NCBI RefSeq assembly: GCF_016906995.1
Contig: NZ_JAFBBD010000002.1
Location: 62,001 to 126,000, forward strand
DNA length: 64,000 bases
Direction of reading: 5' to 3'
Origin: Spongiibacter marinus
Lineage (GTDB): Bacteria; Pseudomonadota; Gammaproteobacteria; Pseudomonadales; Spongiibacteraceae
The position numbers were made by a program, and so were the translations under genes. Under the pieces are notes generated by a model. The model was not told the origin of the DNA. It searched no databases and worked only from the letters and a program-made list of their open reading frames with translations. Position 1 is the first letter of the stretch; every line of letters starts with the position of its first letter. Positions 29,271 to 38,165 of this stretch are shown here, one piece after another.

Positions 29271-30950
29271 CTATCTACCCCGATCCCGTCCACGGCGCGG
29301 TCTTCTTGAGCGGCGAGGCCGCGAACTGCGATTGTTGTCATGGCTTGGAGCGTTATCGTCATCGCCACCGGTATCGCCATCCTCCTGGTCAGCACCGGAG
29401 GCCTTATCGAACTCGGCCGTCAGGTTTGGAAGGTCCTTCTTACCTTCCGCTTCTGTCCGTGCCTTTTCTTGATTAGCGCCAGCGGCCTTTTCAAACTGCG
29501 CTGCGAGATCAGGTTTATCACGAGCGCCCCCTGTGCTTTCCTCGCGGCCACCTCGCACCTGCCCGGCTGCCTCGCGGAAATGCTCACGGATATTTAGTGC
29601 TTCACTACCTTCAAACTGTTTCTGAATATCGCGGCTTTGCTCACGCTTGAACTTGGCATCTAGGGCGGAAATCTCCCGCGCCTCAACCTTTGCCAGATTT
29701 TTCAGGCGGCGCTCAATATCGTGCTCTAGTGCTTGATGAACCCTTTGCTGTAGCCGCGTTTCCCGCTTATGGGCGTTGGATAGCGCTTCAAATTCTTTCG
29801 CCTGCCCGGCATGGCGCTTCTTGTCCTGATATTCGTGAAGCTTCTTCCGGGCAAATTCGACACCGCTTACCCGGCCAAGGAAGGCGGCCAGCCCTTGCGG
29901 ATTGAACCGGGCGCGCTTATCGGCAATAGCCTGTTCTTCACTGGCTATTTTCTGCTCAAGGAATTTTCCTTCCGCATCCTGCTTCTGGATAAGGGCCGCC
30001 TTTTCCCTTGCGATACGTTCGGCCAGCTTTGGGCCTTCGGCTTCAAGCGGTTTACGGCGCTCGCGATGGGCTTGCTTGAGGTCTTCATATTTCTTGGCCC
30101 ATTTCTCAAGATCGCTATGCTGTTTGAATTCCGCCCGCTGCTTCGCGGCAATATCACGGGCCTCATCCACGGTCGGTAGAAGTTCTGAGGGGTAATCGTA
30201 TTTCAGGAAGGCGGCGACATCTCGCGCCCGCACCGACTTGTCATCGATCATGCGGGGGAGCGCACTGGTGTGACCATGAAGATCAACCACCACATAGGGC
30301 CGGTCACCTTGCGCGAGGATATAGCCCATATCGGCAAGGGCATTCACAAAACCTTTGGCGCTATCGGCCCTGCGCCAGGCTTGCGTGATTTCGGTCATCC
30401 GCTCTTCTTTGGTGCGGCCTGTCTGGTTTTGCTGGTGCTGCTCGTAGAGCGAATTCTGTTTGTTCTTTTCCTTTTGATCGGGCTCGTAGCCATCCGGCAA
30501 GATCAGATCATGATCGCGGGCAAATTCCCGCGTCACCTTCATGAGCTTTTCACGGTCAAAACTGAGCTGTACGGCTTTGCCTTGCTCGGCATCAATCCGT
30601 GACCAGACCACATGGGCGTGCTCTCGTCCTTCTTTTATATGGAAGACAACAGCACGAGGCTGATTTTTTAGCCCAAGCTTTTGTTCAACCCGGTCGATAT
30701 AGTCCATATATTGATCGCGGCTCATCTGGCCGTTGACCTTGGTCCAGGGATTGATCGAAAGGCTGTAGAGGTATTTCTGGCATTTGGTGAGACAATGGGC
30801 TTGCAGCTCCCACTCGGCAAACGCGCCGTGAAGGTCGTGAGCGACTGCGCCCCGGATATGGGCGATTTCCACCTGTTCGTTATCCGCTTCGTTTTGCAGG
30901 TGGGTGGCCAGATCACCGCCCCCGCCGCGCTGGGAGGCAAAGGGAATCAT
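29271..30950 (-). CDS. Relaxase / mobilisation nuclease
   Basis: 559 residues. The N-terminal 250 residues form a relaxase domain, with the histidine-rich metal site in GREHAHVVWSRID near residue 112. It nicks the transfer origin and stays attached to the 5' end as the DNA leaves the cell. A long charged central region (residues about 260-440, rich in E, K, R and A) should be coiled-coil, and the last 20 residues are Arg-rich. The ATG overlaps the mobC stop codon by four bases (ATGA). Catalytic Tyr candidates lie in the first 90 residues. It belongs to the VirD2/MobA-type superfamily; the exact MOB class is unsettled. Confidence 0.85.
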   Translation of the reverse strand: MIPFASQRGGGGDLATHLQNEADNEQVEIAHIRGAVAHDLHGAFAEWELQAHCLTKCQKYLYSLSINPWTKVNGQMSRDQYMDYIDRVEQKLGLKNQPRAVVFHIKEGREHAHVVWSRIDAEQGKAVQLSFDREKLMKVTREFARDHDLILPDGYEPDQKEKNKQNSLYEQHQQNQTGRTKEERMTEITQAWRRADSAKGFVNALADMGYILAQGDRPYVVVDLHGHTSALPRMIDDKSVRARDVAAFLKYDYPSELLPTVDEARDIAAKQRAEFKQHSDLEKWAKKYEDLKQAHRERRKPLEAEGPKLAERIAREKAALIQKQDAEGKFLEQKIASEEQAIADKRARFNPQGLAAFLGRVSGVEFARKKLHEYQDKKRHAGQAKEFEALSNAHKRETRLQQRVHQALEHDIERRLKNLAKVEAREISALDAKFKREQSRDIQKQFEGSEALNIREHFREAAGQVRGGREESTGGARDKPDLAAQFEKAAGANQEKARTEAEGKKDLPNLTAEFDKASGADQEDGDTGGDDDNAPSHDNNRSSRPRRSRRPRRGRDRGR

Positions 30951-31297
30951 GACTGCCTGCCCATGGCTTTAAAGCAGGCATTGCGGATAGCAATCAGCTC
31001 GAAGAGCGCTTCTTCCAGCTTTAAAGCGACATTTGCATCGCCTCCGGCAAGGAGCGTTATCTCGTGCAAATCGTCATGAAGGCGGGCCGTCTGAGCCAAA
31101 AGATGACCGATAACCTGCTTTTCGATGACAGGCTTTCTGGCGGCGCGTGCAGGTTCCTTACCGAAAATTGCCTGTGTGATAAAGGCATTTTTCGAGAGCC
31201 CTGACCGCTCGACCCGCAACCAAAATTCGGCTTCCAGCTCTACAGGCGGGCGGTAGGATATCGGTCCTTTGCGCTTTTGGTCATTTTGCTTTTCCAT
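30947..31297 (-). CDS. MobC-like relaxosome accessory protein
   Basis: 116 residues from ATG 31297; an upstream start at 31357 would overlap the tandem repeat at 31331-31350, so the shorter form is preferred. The segment RPPVELEAEFWLRVERSGLSKNAFITQAI looks like a ribbon-helix-helix DNA-binding region, as in MobC proteins that open oriT for the relaxase. Its stop codon overlaps the relaxase start. It lies directly next to the candidate transfer origin. Confidence 0.72.
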   Translation of the reverse strand: MEKQNDQKRKGPISYRPPVELEAEFWLRVERSGLSKNAFITQAIFGKEPARAARKPVIEKQVIGHLLAQTARLHDDLHEITLLAGGDANVALKLEEALFELIAIRNACFKAMGRQS

Positions 31298-31330
31298 GCC
31301 TCCCAGCTTACTGAGGCTTTCATAAGCCGA

Positions 31331-31350
31331 GCCTCGCGGCGTCCTCGCGG
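31331..31350 (-). repeat. Tandem CCGCGAGG motif upstream of mobC
   Basis: Read on the minus strand, CCGCGAGGAC and CCGCGAGGC follow each other with an 11-base period, 34 to 53 bases before the mobC start. The same motif with the same period precedes the coupling-protein gene (33521-33540), and a single copy precedes the recombinase operon (48067-48083). Confidence 0.6.
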
Positions 31351-31379
31351 CATCCAATCCTGCGCAAGGGTTGGTCCAG

Positions 31380-31700
31380 GGTTTTCAGGGGAGGCGAATT
31401 CCCCTGAATGCAGGTCAAGGCGGCACACGCCTTGTGGAGGGTTCCAAGGGGCGCACACTGCCCTTTGGTCGATGGGGCTGTAGGGGAGAGCGAAGTCTCC
31501 CCTGCTCGTGATGAAACGGCGAAACGTTTACCTCAGCCGGAGAGGTTCGATACCGGTCTGGCTGACACAATCCCTTGGTGCGTCGATTCCAAAAGGATCG
31601 ACAAGCTTAGGGATTCCGAGGGGGTGTCAACGGGGGATGGGAAGTCCCCCTCCAAGGTGGGCGTGGTATTACCACGCACACCTTGTGTTCCATCTTAACG
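31380..31700. other. Candidate transfer origin region (oriT)
   Basis: Non-coding by my reading and dense in inverted repeats, directly upstream of mobC. On the minus strand 31445-31466 reads close to the GTGCGCCCTTGG-type nic region of Q-type origins (GTGTGCGCCCCTTGG here), bracketed by AAGGG/CCCTT. AAGGCG/CGCCTT arms lie just before it. GGGGGA/TCCCCC arms flank 31632-31650. A 33-base palindrome at 31653-31685 has 16-base arms with one mismatch. Position and structure fit oriT; nicking is not shown. Confidence 0.5.
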
Positions 31701-32307
31701 CCTTCCTCCTGCTCTCCTTCAAGTCTACGGAAGAGGTCGTTACCATAACCTTAACAAAACACCAAAAGCCGCAGTTTTTCTATGGTTTTCGGGTTTATCC
31801 GGGTCGATACGGATCGTTTCAGGTCGCCGCTTCCTTTGGGGAACCGGCAGGCCAGAACGGGCTGGTTCTGACTCTATCAGGATGTGAAAAAACGAGAAGC
31901 GGGAACGCTCTCGCGTCCCGCTTTAATTGTGGGTAAGAATTTGATCTTACAAAACAGGCCGCCAATCCGACAAATATCACAGTCATTCAACAGGGAAAAT
32001 TATCAATGAAGAAAGAAAGGAGATCAGCCCGCCAACTAAAACGAACTGATCTCCGGATGAAGAGTAAGCTCGCCTACTACAACAAACTTACTTTTTCAGA
32101 TATATAAGTATCTACGCCATCAGGCAAGAAATAATGTTGCTGTATGAAAGTCACAACGCTGTGACATAAATACAACACGACTTAATAAAAATACCTCGAC
32201 GGTTCATTATTTAATAGAAACAACGTCATCTCCGATATAGAACAAGAAGGTCAGTATGCGAATCGTTTGCTGATTTTTAACAAAAAATATTTCATATGGA
32301 GATGAAA
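31701..32307. other. Intergenic region before the porin gene
   Basis: About 600 bases without a convincing gene, AT-rich from 31930 on. It holds a hairpin at 31897-31925 (see separate entry). At 32006-32107 there is a 33-codon frame starting MKKERRSARQ, containing 9-base arms GGAGATCAG/CTGATCTCC (32019-32027 and 32046-32054) that could mask its own Shine-Dalgarno-like bases. It might be a leader element of the porin gene or may mean nothing. Confidence 0.35.
31897..31925 (+). terminator. Hairpin with short T-run
   Basis: Stem AAGCGGGA/TCCCGCTT with an 11-base loop, followed by a short T stretch. It separates the oriT-like region from the porin promoter region. Confidence 0.5.
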
Positions 32308-33459
32308 ATGAAAAAACTACTTCTAGCTTCTGCTGCCATCGTTGGTATGACAGCAATCACATCACCTGCTCTTGCTGGCGATGGTATTAGCCTTGACATA
32401 GGTGGCCACCTTAAAGGTTACGTCACTTACATCGATCAAGATTCTCGTTTAAACAACGAAGAGCGCAGCTTTGATATTTTGCGCGAAACAGAAATCCACT
32501 TGAATGGTGAAACAACACTCGACAACGGTTTAACTGTCGGTGTTAATTTCGAAGCTGACGCTGATGGCGCTGACAGCTTTGAACTTGACGAGTCATACGC
32601 TTATTTGTCAGGATCATGGGGCCGTATAAATTTTGGTGAAGAAGACGGTGCAGCTTACCTTCTCCAAGTTGCTGCGCCTTCTGCTGACAGCAACTACGAC
32701 GGCATTCGCCAATTTGTCACCCCAATTAATGTTACTCTTTCCAACTTGAATGACGGTAACAATGCAAACTTCATCACTGTACACAGCGGCGGAGAAGGTT
32801 TTGACTATGACAACGACCTTACAAGAAATGCAGAAAAACTAACTTACTTGTCACCTGTCATGAATGGCTTTCAGTTAGGTCTTTCTTACACGCCTGATGT
32901 TGCAGACACAAATGCCGCTATTGATGCACAGTTCGCGTCAAACACAAACACTATCGGTGGTGTTAACCAAGATGACGATGGTGGTTACGGTTCTGCTTGG
33001 GAAGGTGCTGTACGTTACGAAGGCCAGATGGATGAAATCGGTTACACAGTTGGTGCCGGTTACGCGAATGTAGACTTGGAAAATTCCGCAGCTGGTTTTG
33101 ATGACTACAAAGAGTGGAACGCAGGCGTTGATCTTGACTGGTCAGCTTTCGGTCTTGGTGTTGTTTACACAGAAAACAACAATGGTCAAAGCGGAACACA
33201 AGATGAAAACGAAACATGGGTTGTCGGTGCTGACTATACGACTGGCCCTTACAAACTCGGTGCATCTTGGTTGAACAACGACAGCAACGTAGATGCGGCT
33301 ACTCCAGTGGAGACCAACCGTCTGACAGGTGGTATAGTATATACTTATGGTCCTGGCATGACTTTCCGTGGTTCTGTGAGCTATATCGAAGCAGAACGTG
33401 AAGGCCAGACTGATGTTGACGCAACACATCTTCTTGTTGGTACTCAAATCAACTTCTAA
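32308..33459 (+). CDS. Gram-negative porin
   Basis: 383 residues from ATG 32308, chosen because GGAG lies six bases upstream and the product then begins with a clean Sec signal peptide (MKKLLLASAAIVGM to SPALA). The mature protein is acidic, full of alternating beta-strands with G-x-x-Y/F patterns, and ends in the outer-membrane insertion signal QINF with terminal phenylalanine. It resembles Porin_4-type trimeric porins. An outer-membrane channel is odd cargo for a mobilisable defence island: it might alter phage-receptor exposure or nutrient uptake. Its AT-rich codon use differs from the chromosome and from the transfer genes. A strong terminator follows. Confidence 0.85.
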   Translation: MKKLLLASAAIVGMTAITSPALAGDGISLDIGGHLKGYVTYIDQDSRLNNEERSFDILRETEIHLNGETTLDNGLTVGVNFEADADGADSFELDESYAYLSGSWGRINFGEEDGAAYLLQVAAPSADSNYDGIRQFVTPINVTLSNLNDGNNANFITVHSGGEGFDYDNDLTRNAEKLTYLSPVMNGFQLGLSYTPDVADTNAAIDAQFASNTNTIGGVNQDDDGGYGSAWEGAVRYEGQMDEIGYTVGAGYANVDLENSAAGFDDYKEWNAGVDLDWSAFGLGVVYTENNNGQSGTQDENETWVVGADYTTGPYKLGASWLNNDSNVDAATPVETNRLTGGIVYTYGPGMTFRGSVSYIEAEREGQTDVDATHLLVGTQINF

Positions 33460-33482
33460 TCGAGTGTTGATCTAATAATTTT

Positions 33483-33515
33483 GAAAGGGCCGCTGCAAAG
33501 TGGCCCTTTCTTTTT
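33483..33515 (+). terminator. Intrinsic terminator of the porin gene
   Basis: Stem GAAAGGGCC/GGCCCTTTC with a 10-base loop followed by TTTTT, 23 bases after the stop codon. Confidence 0.9.
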
Positions 33516-33520
33516 GCGAG

Positions 33521-33540
33521 CGCGAGGACACCGCGAGGAC
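33521..33540 (+). repeat. Tandem CGCGAGGAC motif upstream of the coupling-protein gene
   Basis: Two exact copies of CGCGAGGAC at 33521-33529 and 33532-33540, period 11 bases, 60 to 79 bases before the coupling-protein start and just after the porin terminator. It matches the motif upstream of mobC. Confidence 0.6.
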
Positions 33541-33599
33541 CACCATTCCCGTGGCGCGTGATAATCCCTGCTATCGGAACTAGCAGGACAATATTTGAA

Positions 33600-35126
33600 A
33601 TGACAAGCAAAGACAGTGATGTTCTTCTAGGCGATATTCCGCGTGGCGTATCAACCCGCTCGCTGAAGCAGCAGAGTGCCCCGCAAGCACGCTGGCAAAC
33701 CAGTAGTTCTATACAGCAAAGCGCGGTGCTGGCCTATGACCCCGAAGCCCCTTGCGGAAAAATCCTCGTGGGCGCCATAGGCAATAAGCTTGTGGGAATT
33801 GAAGACAACCGCCATATATTGACCGTGGCTGGTAGCCGCGCCGGTAAATCTGTCGCAGTGATCGGTAATATGTGCTTTTACCCCGGCAGTATTTTGGCAA
33901 CTGACCCGAAAGGCGAGCTTGCGAGCCTGACGGCGGCCCGGCGGGCGGCCATTGGACAAAAAGTCTATGTGCTTGATCCGTTCGAGCAAACAACCGGCTT
34001 CGCAGCCGAGCATCGGGCGAAATTTAATCCGATGGCTGCGCTAAGCCTGGAGAGTCCTACCATTATTGAAGATGCGGCCCTGATTGGGGACGCTATGGTT
34101 ATTGCCGCAGGCAAAGACCCCCATTGGGATGAAAGTGCCCGCAATTTTATTGAGGGCGTCATTTTGCATGTAGCGACGGCAGCACAGTATGAAGGTGAGC
34201 GAAATTTGATCAACGTGCGCAGCCTGCTCCGACGTGCTATGGATTGGCATGGCGACGATGACAACGGTGACTTCGCGCTAAAAGCGGAGATGCTGGCAAA
34301 CGCTGACTGGCTTGGGCAAGGTTGCGGCTATACCGATGTCGCCGACGCTATTGAGGGCGCTGCGCTCGATTTCTTTGATAAGGGCGAGAATGAGCGCGCT
34401 AGCGTTCTTTCCACCGTTCGCCGCCATACCAAGATACTGGAATATACGGCGATGCGTCGGGTACTTTCCGGCCATGATTTTGATCTCGCCGACCTGAAGC
34501 GGGAAGCTGGCGGCGTAACTATTTACCTTTGCCTTCCTGCCAGCCGCATGGGGCTATGCAACCGCTGGCTTCGTATCTTTATCAACCAGCTCCTCGATGC
34601 GATGGAGCGGGAAAAAACCACCCCAGAGAATCCGGTCCTTGTCGTGCTGGATGAATTTCCGGTACTGGGCCATATGAGCCAACTTGAAAACGCCGCTGGT
34701 CAGATTGCGTCTTTTGGCGTGAAGCTATGGGTAATCTTGCAGGACTGGGGGCAAGGAACCACCTTATATAAGGAAAGGTGGGAGAGCTTTGCCGCCAATG
34801 CCGGGATCATGCAATTTTTCGGGAACAACGATCTTGCCACTACAGAATATATTTCGAAGAGGCTTGGCAAAACTCAAATCAACGCCATTCGGGGTGGTGA
34901 GGTCGGCCAGGATCAGGCCCGCCAGGGAATGACCGGAAAATCGGAAACATTGGAGCTTCACGATCTCATGACCCCGGAAGAAGTCACGCGGTTCTTCGCT
35001 CGCTCGGATTGCAAGAAACGTCAGCTCGTGATCTGGGCAGGCTACCACCCGATGATTTTACAGCGGGTGGAGTATTTCGATAAATATGGGCCGTTCGCGG
35101 AGCTGTTTAGAGAGCTTCTACCCTAA
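33600..35126 (+). CDS. VirD4/TraG-type coupling protein (T4CP)
   Basis: About 508 residues from ATG 33600; an upstream start at 33558 is possible. It is an ATPase that links the relaxosome to a type IV secretion channel at the inner membrane. Walker A-like VAGSRAGKSVAVIG, ATDPKGEL, and Walker B LVVLDEFPVLG are visible, followed by the conserved LWVILQDWGQ and FFGNNDLATTEYIS segments of the TraG/VirD4 family. The usual long N-terminal membrane segment is absent, so it may be a soluble-form T4CP or have a shortened N-terminus. No other mating-pore genes occur on the island, so the channel must come from elsewhere. Confidence 0.88.
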   Translation: MTSKDSDVLLGDIPRGVSTRSLKQQSAPQARWQTSSSIQQSAVLAYDPEAPCGKILVGAIGNKLVGIEDNRHILTVAGSRAGKSVAVIGNMCFYPGSILATDPKGELASLTAARRAAIGQKVYVLDPFEQTTGFAAEHRAKFNPMAALSLESPTIIEDAALIGDAMVIAAGKDPHWDESARNFIEGVILHVATAAQYEGERNLINVRSLLRRAMDWHGDDDNGDFALKAEMLANADWLGQGCGYTDVADAIEGAALDFFDKGENERASVLSTVRRHTKILEYTAMRRVLSGHDFDLADLKREAGGVTIYLCLPASRMGLCNRWLRIFINQLLDAMEREKTTPENPVLVVLDEFPVLGHMSQLENAAGQIASFGVKLWVILQDWGQGTTLYKERWESFAANAGIMQFFGNNDLATTEYISKRLGKTQINAIRGGEVGQDQARQGMTGKSETLELHDLMTPEEVTRFFARSDCKKRQLVIWAGYHPMILQRVEYFDKYGPFAELFRELLP

Positions 35127-35132
35127 GAGGTC

Positions 35133-35903
35133 TCACTTGCTTTTCCAAAAGAACTCGCCGTCTTCCGGCATCGAAGTGATAGAAGCTTCTATTTCTCCAA
35201 CAAGGCCTATTCCTTTTGAAATTAGCTCCTCCACAGTATCTTTCGTCAGAGGGACCTGATTTCCGTCCTTGTCGTATCCTGCCCGATGGACACAGTGATG
35301 CCGTGTGGCTACTGCTTTGAATAACCAATCTATGTCGCCAAAATCTATGTCTAAAACCGAATTAAACATCGGCTTAACCTTAGCTAGATCATGAAAAATC
35401 AGGTCTCGAAGATATTGGCTTAAGTCATCCTTTAGTTGATCTCTTTTTGTAAATATTTCCTTTATCGTAAATTTGCGCTTAGCAAATTCTGGGTCACTCT
35501 CCACAAGCCGACGCATGTGCTCCTCAGTCGAAAGTGAGTTCTTTATAAATGTTGCCGATAAGTAGGCTTCGACGGATGCGACTATATGTGCATGAAGCAT
35601 GACTAGCAGTTTTGTGGAAGATTGCCTACTGACTTGCGAATTTAGTATTTCGCGTGTTGCCTCGATACTTTCTTCAAACAGCTCGAATGGAGTTTTGCCG
35701 GAAACTATTAAATCATCATCGTAATCGTATTCTCGAAAGTCGTTATTGCCATATAGCTCATCATATTCGTCCGAAAAATCATCCCAGCCCTCAGTGAATT
35801 CGTCTGCTTCGTCGTCGTTAAGCTGCTCCCTGATCCATTCAGCTCTTGCTTCTTGATATTCATCTTCTAGCTGATCCATCCACAGCCGCTTAGCTTGCCC
35901 CAT
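35133..35903 (-). CDS. HEPN-like protein of unknown role
   Basis: 256 residues. The N-terminal 70 residues are very acidic (repeated D/E/Y). The C-terminal two thirds is helical, with ATRHHCVHRAGYDKDGN near residue 205, which fits the R-x4-H motif of HEPN domains such as the RiboL-PSP-HEPN type. Many such proteins are RNases acting in toxin-antitoxin or abortive-infection systems. It ends six bases from the convergent coupling-protein gene and lies 79 bases downstream of the ankyrin gene. A link to the adjacent unnamed block is inferred from position only. Confidence 0.6.
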   Translation of the reverse strand: MGQAKRLWMDQLEDEYQEARAEWIREQLNDDEADEFTEGWDDFSDEYDELYGNNDFREYDYDDDLIVSGKTPFELFEESIEATREILNSQVSRQSSTKLLVMLHAHIVASVEAYLSATFIKNSLSTEEHMRRLVESDPEFAKRKFTIKEIFTKRDQLKDDLSQYLRDLIFHDLAKVKPMFNSVLDIDFGDIDWLFKAVATRHHCVHRAGYDKDGNQVPLTKDTVEELISKGIGLVGEIEASITSMPEDGEFFWKSK

Positions 35904-35982
35904 TAGATAGTCCTTTTATGAGCGTCATTATTGAATTTTCTTAAATAGTTGCGAAAAATACTCGTGTTAAAAACTAGATGAT

Positions 35983-36528
35983 TCATTGTCTACGAGTCAA
36001 CTTAATGCCCTGGGCCTTTGCCTGTTTACGCTCCTTATTTCCCAGTAGCCGCGCGGCGGCGGGATTATCACCAAATAGATAGGCCATTTCTGAAGCGAGC
36101 AGTCCGCGATTATCGCGTATAAGGAAATCGCATCGGCGGGATTCAATTAACACCTTAAGAACATCTTTTGCGTCGCGAGCGGCGGCAATGTGGAGAGCCG
36201 TATCACCTAGCCGTTCCCTTCTTTTGTTTATGTCATAACCGATGCGAATGTAGGCCAATACCGTTATGGCATCGCCACGCTCAACCGCAGCGAAAAATCG
36301 TCGGGCCAGTAATATCTCCATGCCGTTGCCACGGGCACTATCATCACCGGCCTGGTAACCACCAGTTGATACCATGCCCATTGGCTGAAGATCAGCGAGA
36401 TGTTTTAGCCTGTAAGCTTCCTTGGTATCAGCGTCCAGTTGACTTTCGATCTCTGATACGCGCTTCGTGTTGGTATCGGAAGACAGGAGCCTGTCGGTAA
36501 AGTTTTGTCTATCACCGGAATCTGCCAT
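35983..36528 (-). CDS. Ankyrin-repeat protein
   Basis: 181 residues. Residues about 75-155 hold two to three ankyrin-type helix pairs (LGDTALHIAAARDAKDVLKVLIESR, then RDNRGLLASEMAYLFGDNPAAARLL). The N-terminal 60 residues are unassigned and the C-terminus is basic. There is no signal peptide. A strong GAGGTGAT ribosome binding site precedes the ATG. It starts three bases after the upstream 281-residue protein, so the two are co-translated. Ankyrin repeats mediate protein contacts; the partner is probably encoded in this block, but this is not shown. Confidence 0.65.
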   Translation of the reverse strand: MADSGDRQNFTDRLLSSDTNTKRVSEIESQLDADTKEAYRLKHLADLQPMGMVSTGGYQAGDDSARGNGMEILLARRFFAAVERGDAITVLAYIRIGYDINKRRERLGDTALHIAAARDAKDVLKVLIESRRCDFLIRDNRGLLASEMAYLFGDNPAAARLLGNKERKQAKAQGIKLTRRQ

Positions 36529-36531
36529 ATA

Positions 36532-37377
36532 TCACCTCTTTACGCGGGCGTAGCGGTAAAGACTCTTCTCCAGGTTTTCCTGTGAAGGGTCTTTAAAGCT
36601 CGCTAAGGCGCGGGCATGTTCCACTTCCATTGGTGCGTGGAAAAACAGCAAGTTGAGTTCTAGGGCGCTACTTTCAACGTTCAACCCCAGCGAGCTATCA
36701 AGAAGCAGATAGTGCCGGTTCATACCGGTACTGACTTCCTTTAAGAAGAACATCATGTTTTCTTCTGGCGAGACGGCCAGCCAGCCGTCTAATCTCGTTT
36801 GAGATTTGTAATTGAGTGGCATATCGCCAATGGCAACATCAACCAGGCTGGGCTCTTCTCCTTTCAAATAACTGCGTTCGAGCAACCGAACAACAGCAAT
36901 GCGATTGTCGAGTGGCTGGTCGATGGCCAGTTCCGAGCACCACACCTGGTCGCCGTCGTCGCGCCAGTTGTAATACCGGCCAGCTATGTTCGCAGGAATT
37001 CCGAGCTGCGTGTATTGCTGGTCTTGCTCAAGGTATTCGACCATCCGGTTCGCTGCTTGCAGCCCGAATGTCCTCTCTTTAAGTTCTTCTTCATTCAGGA
37101 GGTTTAAATCTTCTTCCTGGACGAACTTAAAAATCGCGTGGATGCGCTCGTTATTTTCACCTTCCGGTGTCGAATATTTTCGTGTGCCGTCCTTCTTTTT
37201 TACGCCCTCAACGAATTTGCGCAAACTTTCTTGAGGCACTTCGACATCACAATATTCAGCTATTGCTTCTGAGACGTCGATCCAGGTGTAAACATCGCCA
37301 TCAAAATAACCGCCATAGCGATGATAGGCCCGTAGCGCATTACGCATTCGCAAAAGCTGCCAGTCTGTATATGCCAT
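36532..37377 (-). CDS. Unknown protein, first gene of the ankyrin operon
   Basis: 281 residues, not recognised. The N-terminal 75 residues (TDWQLLRMRNALRAYHRY, IDVSEAIAEYCDVEVPQESLRKF) look like a helical DNA-binding or adaptor domain. The rest is mixed alpha/beta with no motif I can name. No membrane segments or signal peptide. It is divergent from the membrane-protein operon that starts at 37469; the 91 bases between must hold both promoters. Confidence 0.5.
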   Translation of the reverse strand: MAYTDWQLLRMRNALRAYHRYGGYFDGDVYTWIDVSEAIAEYCDVEVPQESLRKFVEGVKKKDGTRKYSTPEGENNERIHAIFKFVQEEDLNLLNEEELKERTFGLQAANRMVEYLEQDQQYTQLGIPANIAGRYYNWRDDGDQVWCSELAIDQPLDNRIAVVRLLERSYLKGEEPSLVDVAIGDMPLNYKSQTRLDGWLAVSPEENMMFFLKEVSTGMNRHYLLLDSSLGLNVESSALELNLLFFHAPMEVEHARALASFKDPSQENLEKSLYRYARVKR

Positions 37378-37468
37378 AGAGCATTAAATCCTGAGCACGA
37401 TGAAGCTGCGAGGAAGCTTCGTAGTCCAAGGTTTTAACCTGTCCCTAACGTATTCAGGAGGCAGGATC

Positions 37469-38146
37469 ATGAAGCAGATATCACCGTTTGACGGAGCTCC
37501 AAAAACCGAAATCGTAACCGATGATCAGGGCCGCCGCGCATTTATTGTCACTCCGCGCTATCTGACGCCCTGGCGTTTTAAGGTAGCGCGCTTCGCCGCC
37601 AATGTCACGGCCTGGGCCTTGATGTTCGCTCTCGTGTTTTTGGTTGATCGCACGGTGAGCGAACCCGGTTGGGAAGTTCTGGCGGCCATTGTTTCTCCTT
37701 GGGTCCTTTGGCAGTTGTGGTTTGTAGTCGCTCGTTTTATGTGCAGCCGCACGGCTCGCTTCGAGCTCACCGAAGACACTCTCAAGGTTGGCGGGCTGTT
37801 CGGGAGCCGCAAGTTCGACCGAACCATACCCAATAGCTTTGCCTTGCCCCCGCATAACAGCGCCATAGCGGAACAACGCAAACATGAGCTGATTGTCCGC
37901 CAAGAAGCCAGCAAAGGGCGCGTGATAGCCAAGATGCCCATCTATGCGAATTCGTGGCATCTCTCATTCGTTTACTTGGGGCAGCGCAACGACCTGCTGA
38001 CCATTTACGGGCAGCAAGATGCGGAAGCACTTCTGTGCCGGTTACAAGCCTGTAACGAAGTGTTGAATCGTCAGGCAGGGCTCGCCGAAGGGCTGTCAAT
38101 GAGCGCCGATGATGACTGGACCGATAGTCCGGGTGATGTCGGGTAG
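37469..38146 (+). CDS. Small membrane protein with PH-like domain
   Basis: 225 residues from ATG 37469, which has a strong AGGAGG site upstream; a longer frame from 37400 lacks one. Two membrane helices lie near residues 35-85 (FAANVTAWALMFALVFLVD and ILAAIV-type segment, then WVLWQLWFVVARF). The cytoplasmic C-terminal part (FELTEDTLKVGGLFGSRKFDR and onwards) has the strand pattern of bacterial PH-like (YdbT/DUF304-type) domains. It is the first of three closely spaced genes leading to the J-domain and zinc-ribbon proteins. Function unknown. Confidence 0.55.
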   Translation: MKQISPFDGAPKTEIVTDDQGRRAFIVTPRYLTPWRFKVARFAANVTAWALMFALVFLVDRTVSEPGWEVLAAIVSPWVLWQLWFVVARFMCSRTARFELTEDTLKVGGLFGSRKFDRTIPNSFALPPHNSAIAEQRKHELIVRQEASKGRVIAKMPIYANSWHLSFVYLGQRNDLLTIYGQQDAEALLCRLQACNEVLNRQAGLAEGLSMSADDDWTDSPGDVG

Positions 38147-38165
38147 GACCAAGGAGGACGCCGCC

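Noticed and set aside
31408-31936. Frames of 96 and 142 codons in the oriT-like region
   Set aside because: They cover palindromes and low-quality coding sequence with no family features; the region reads as non-coding.
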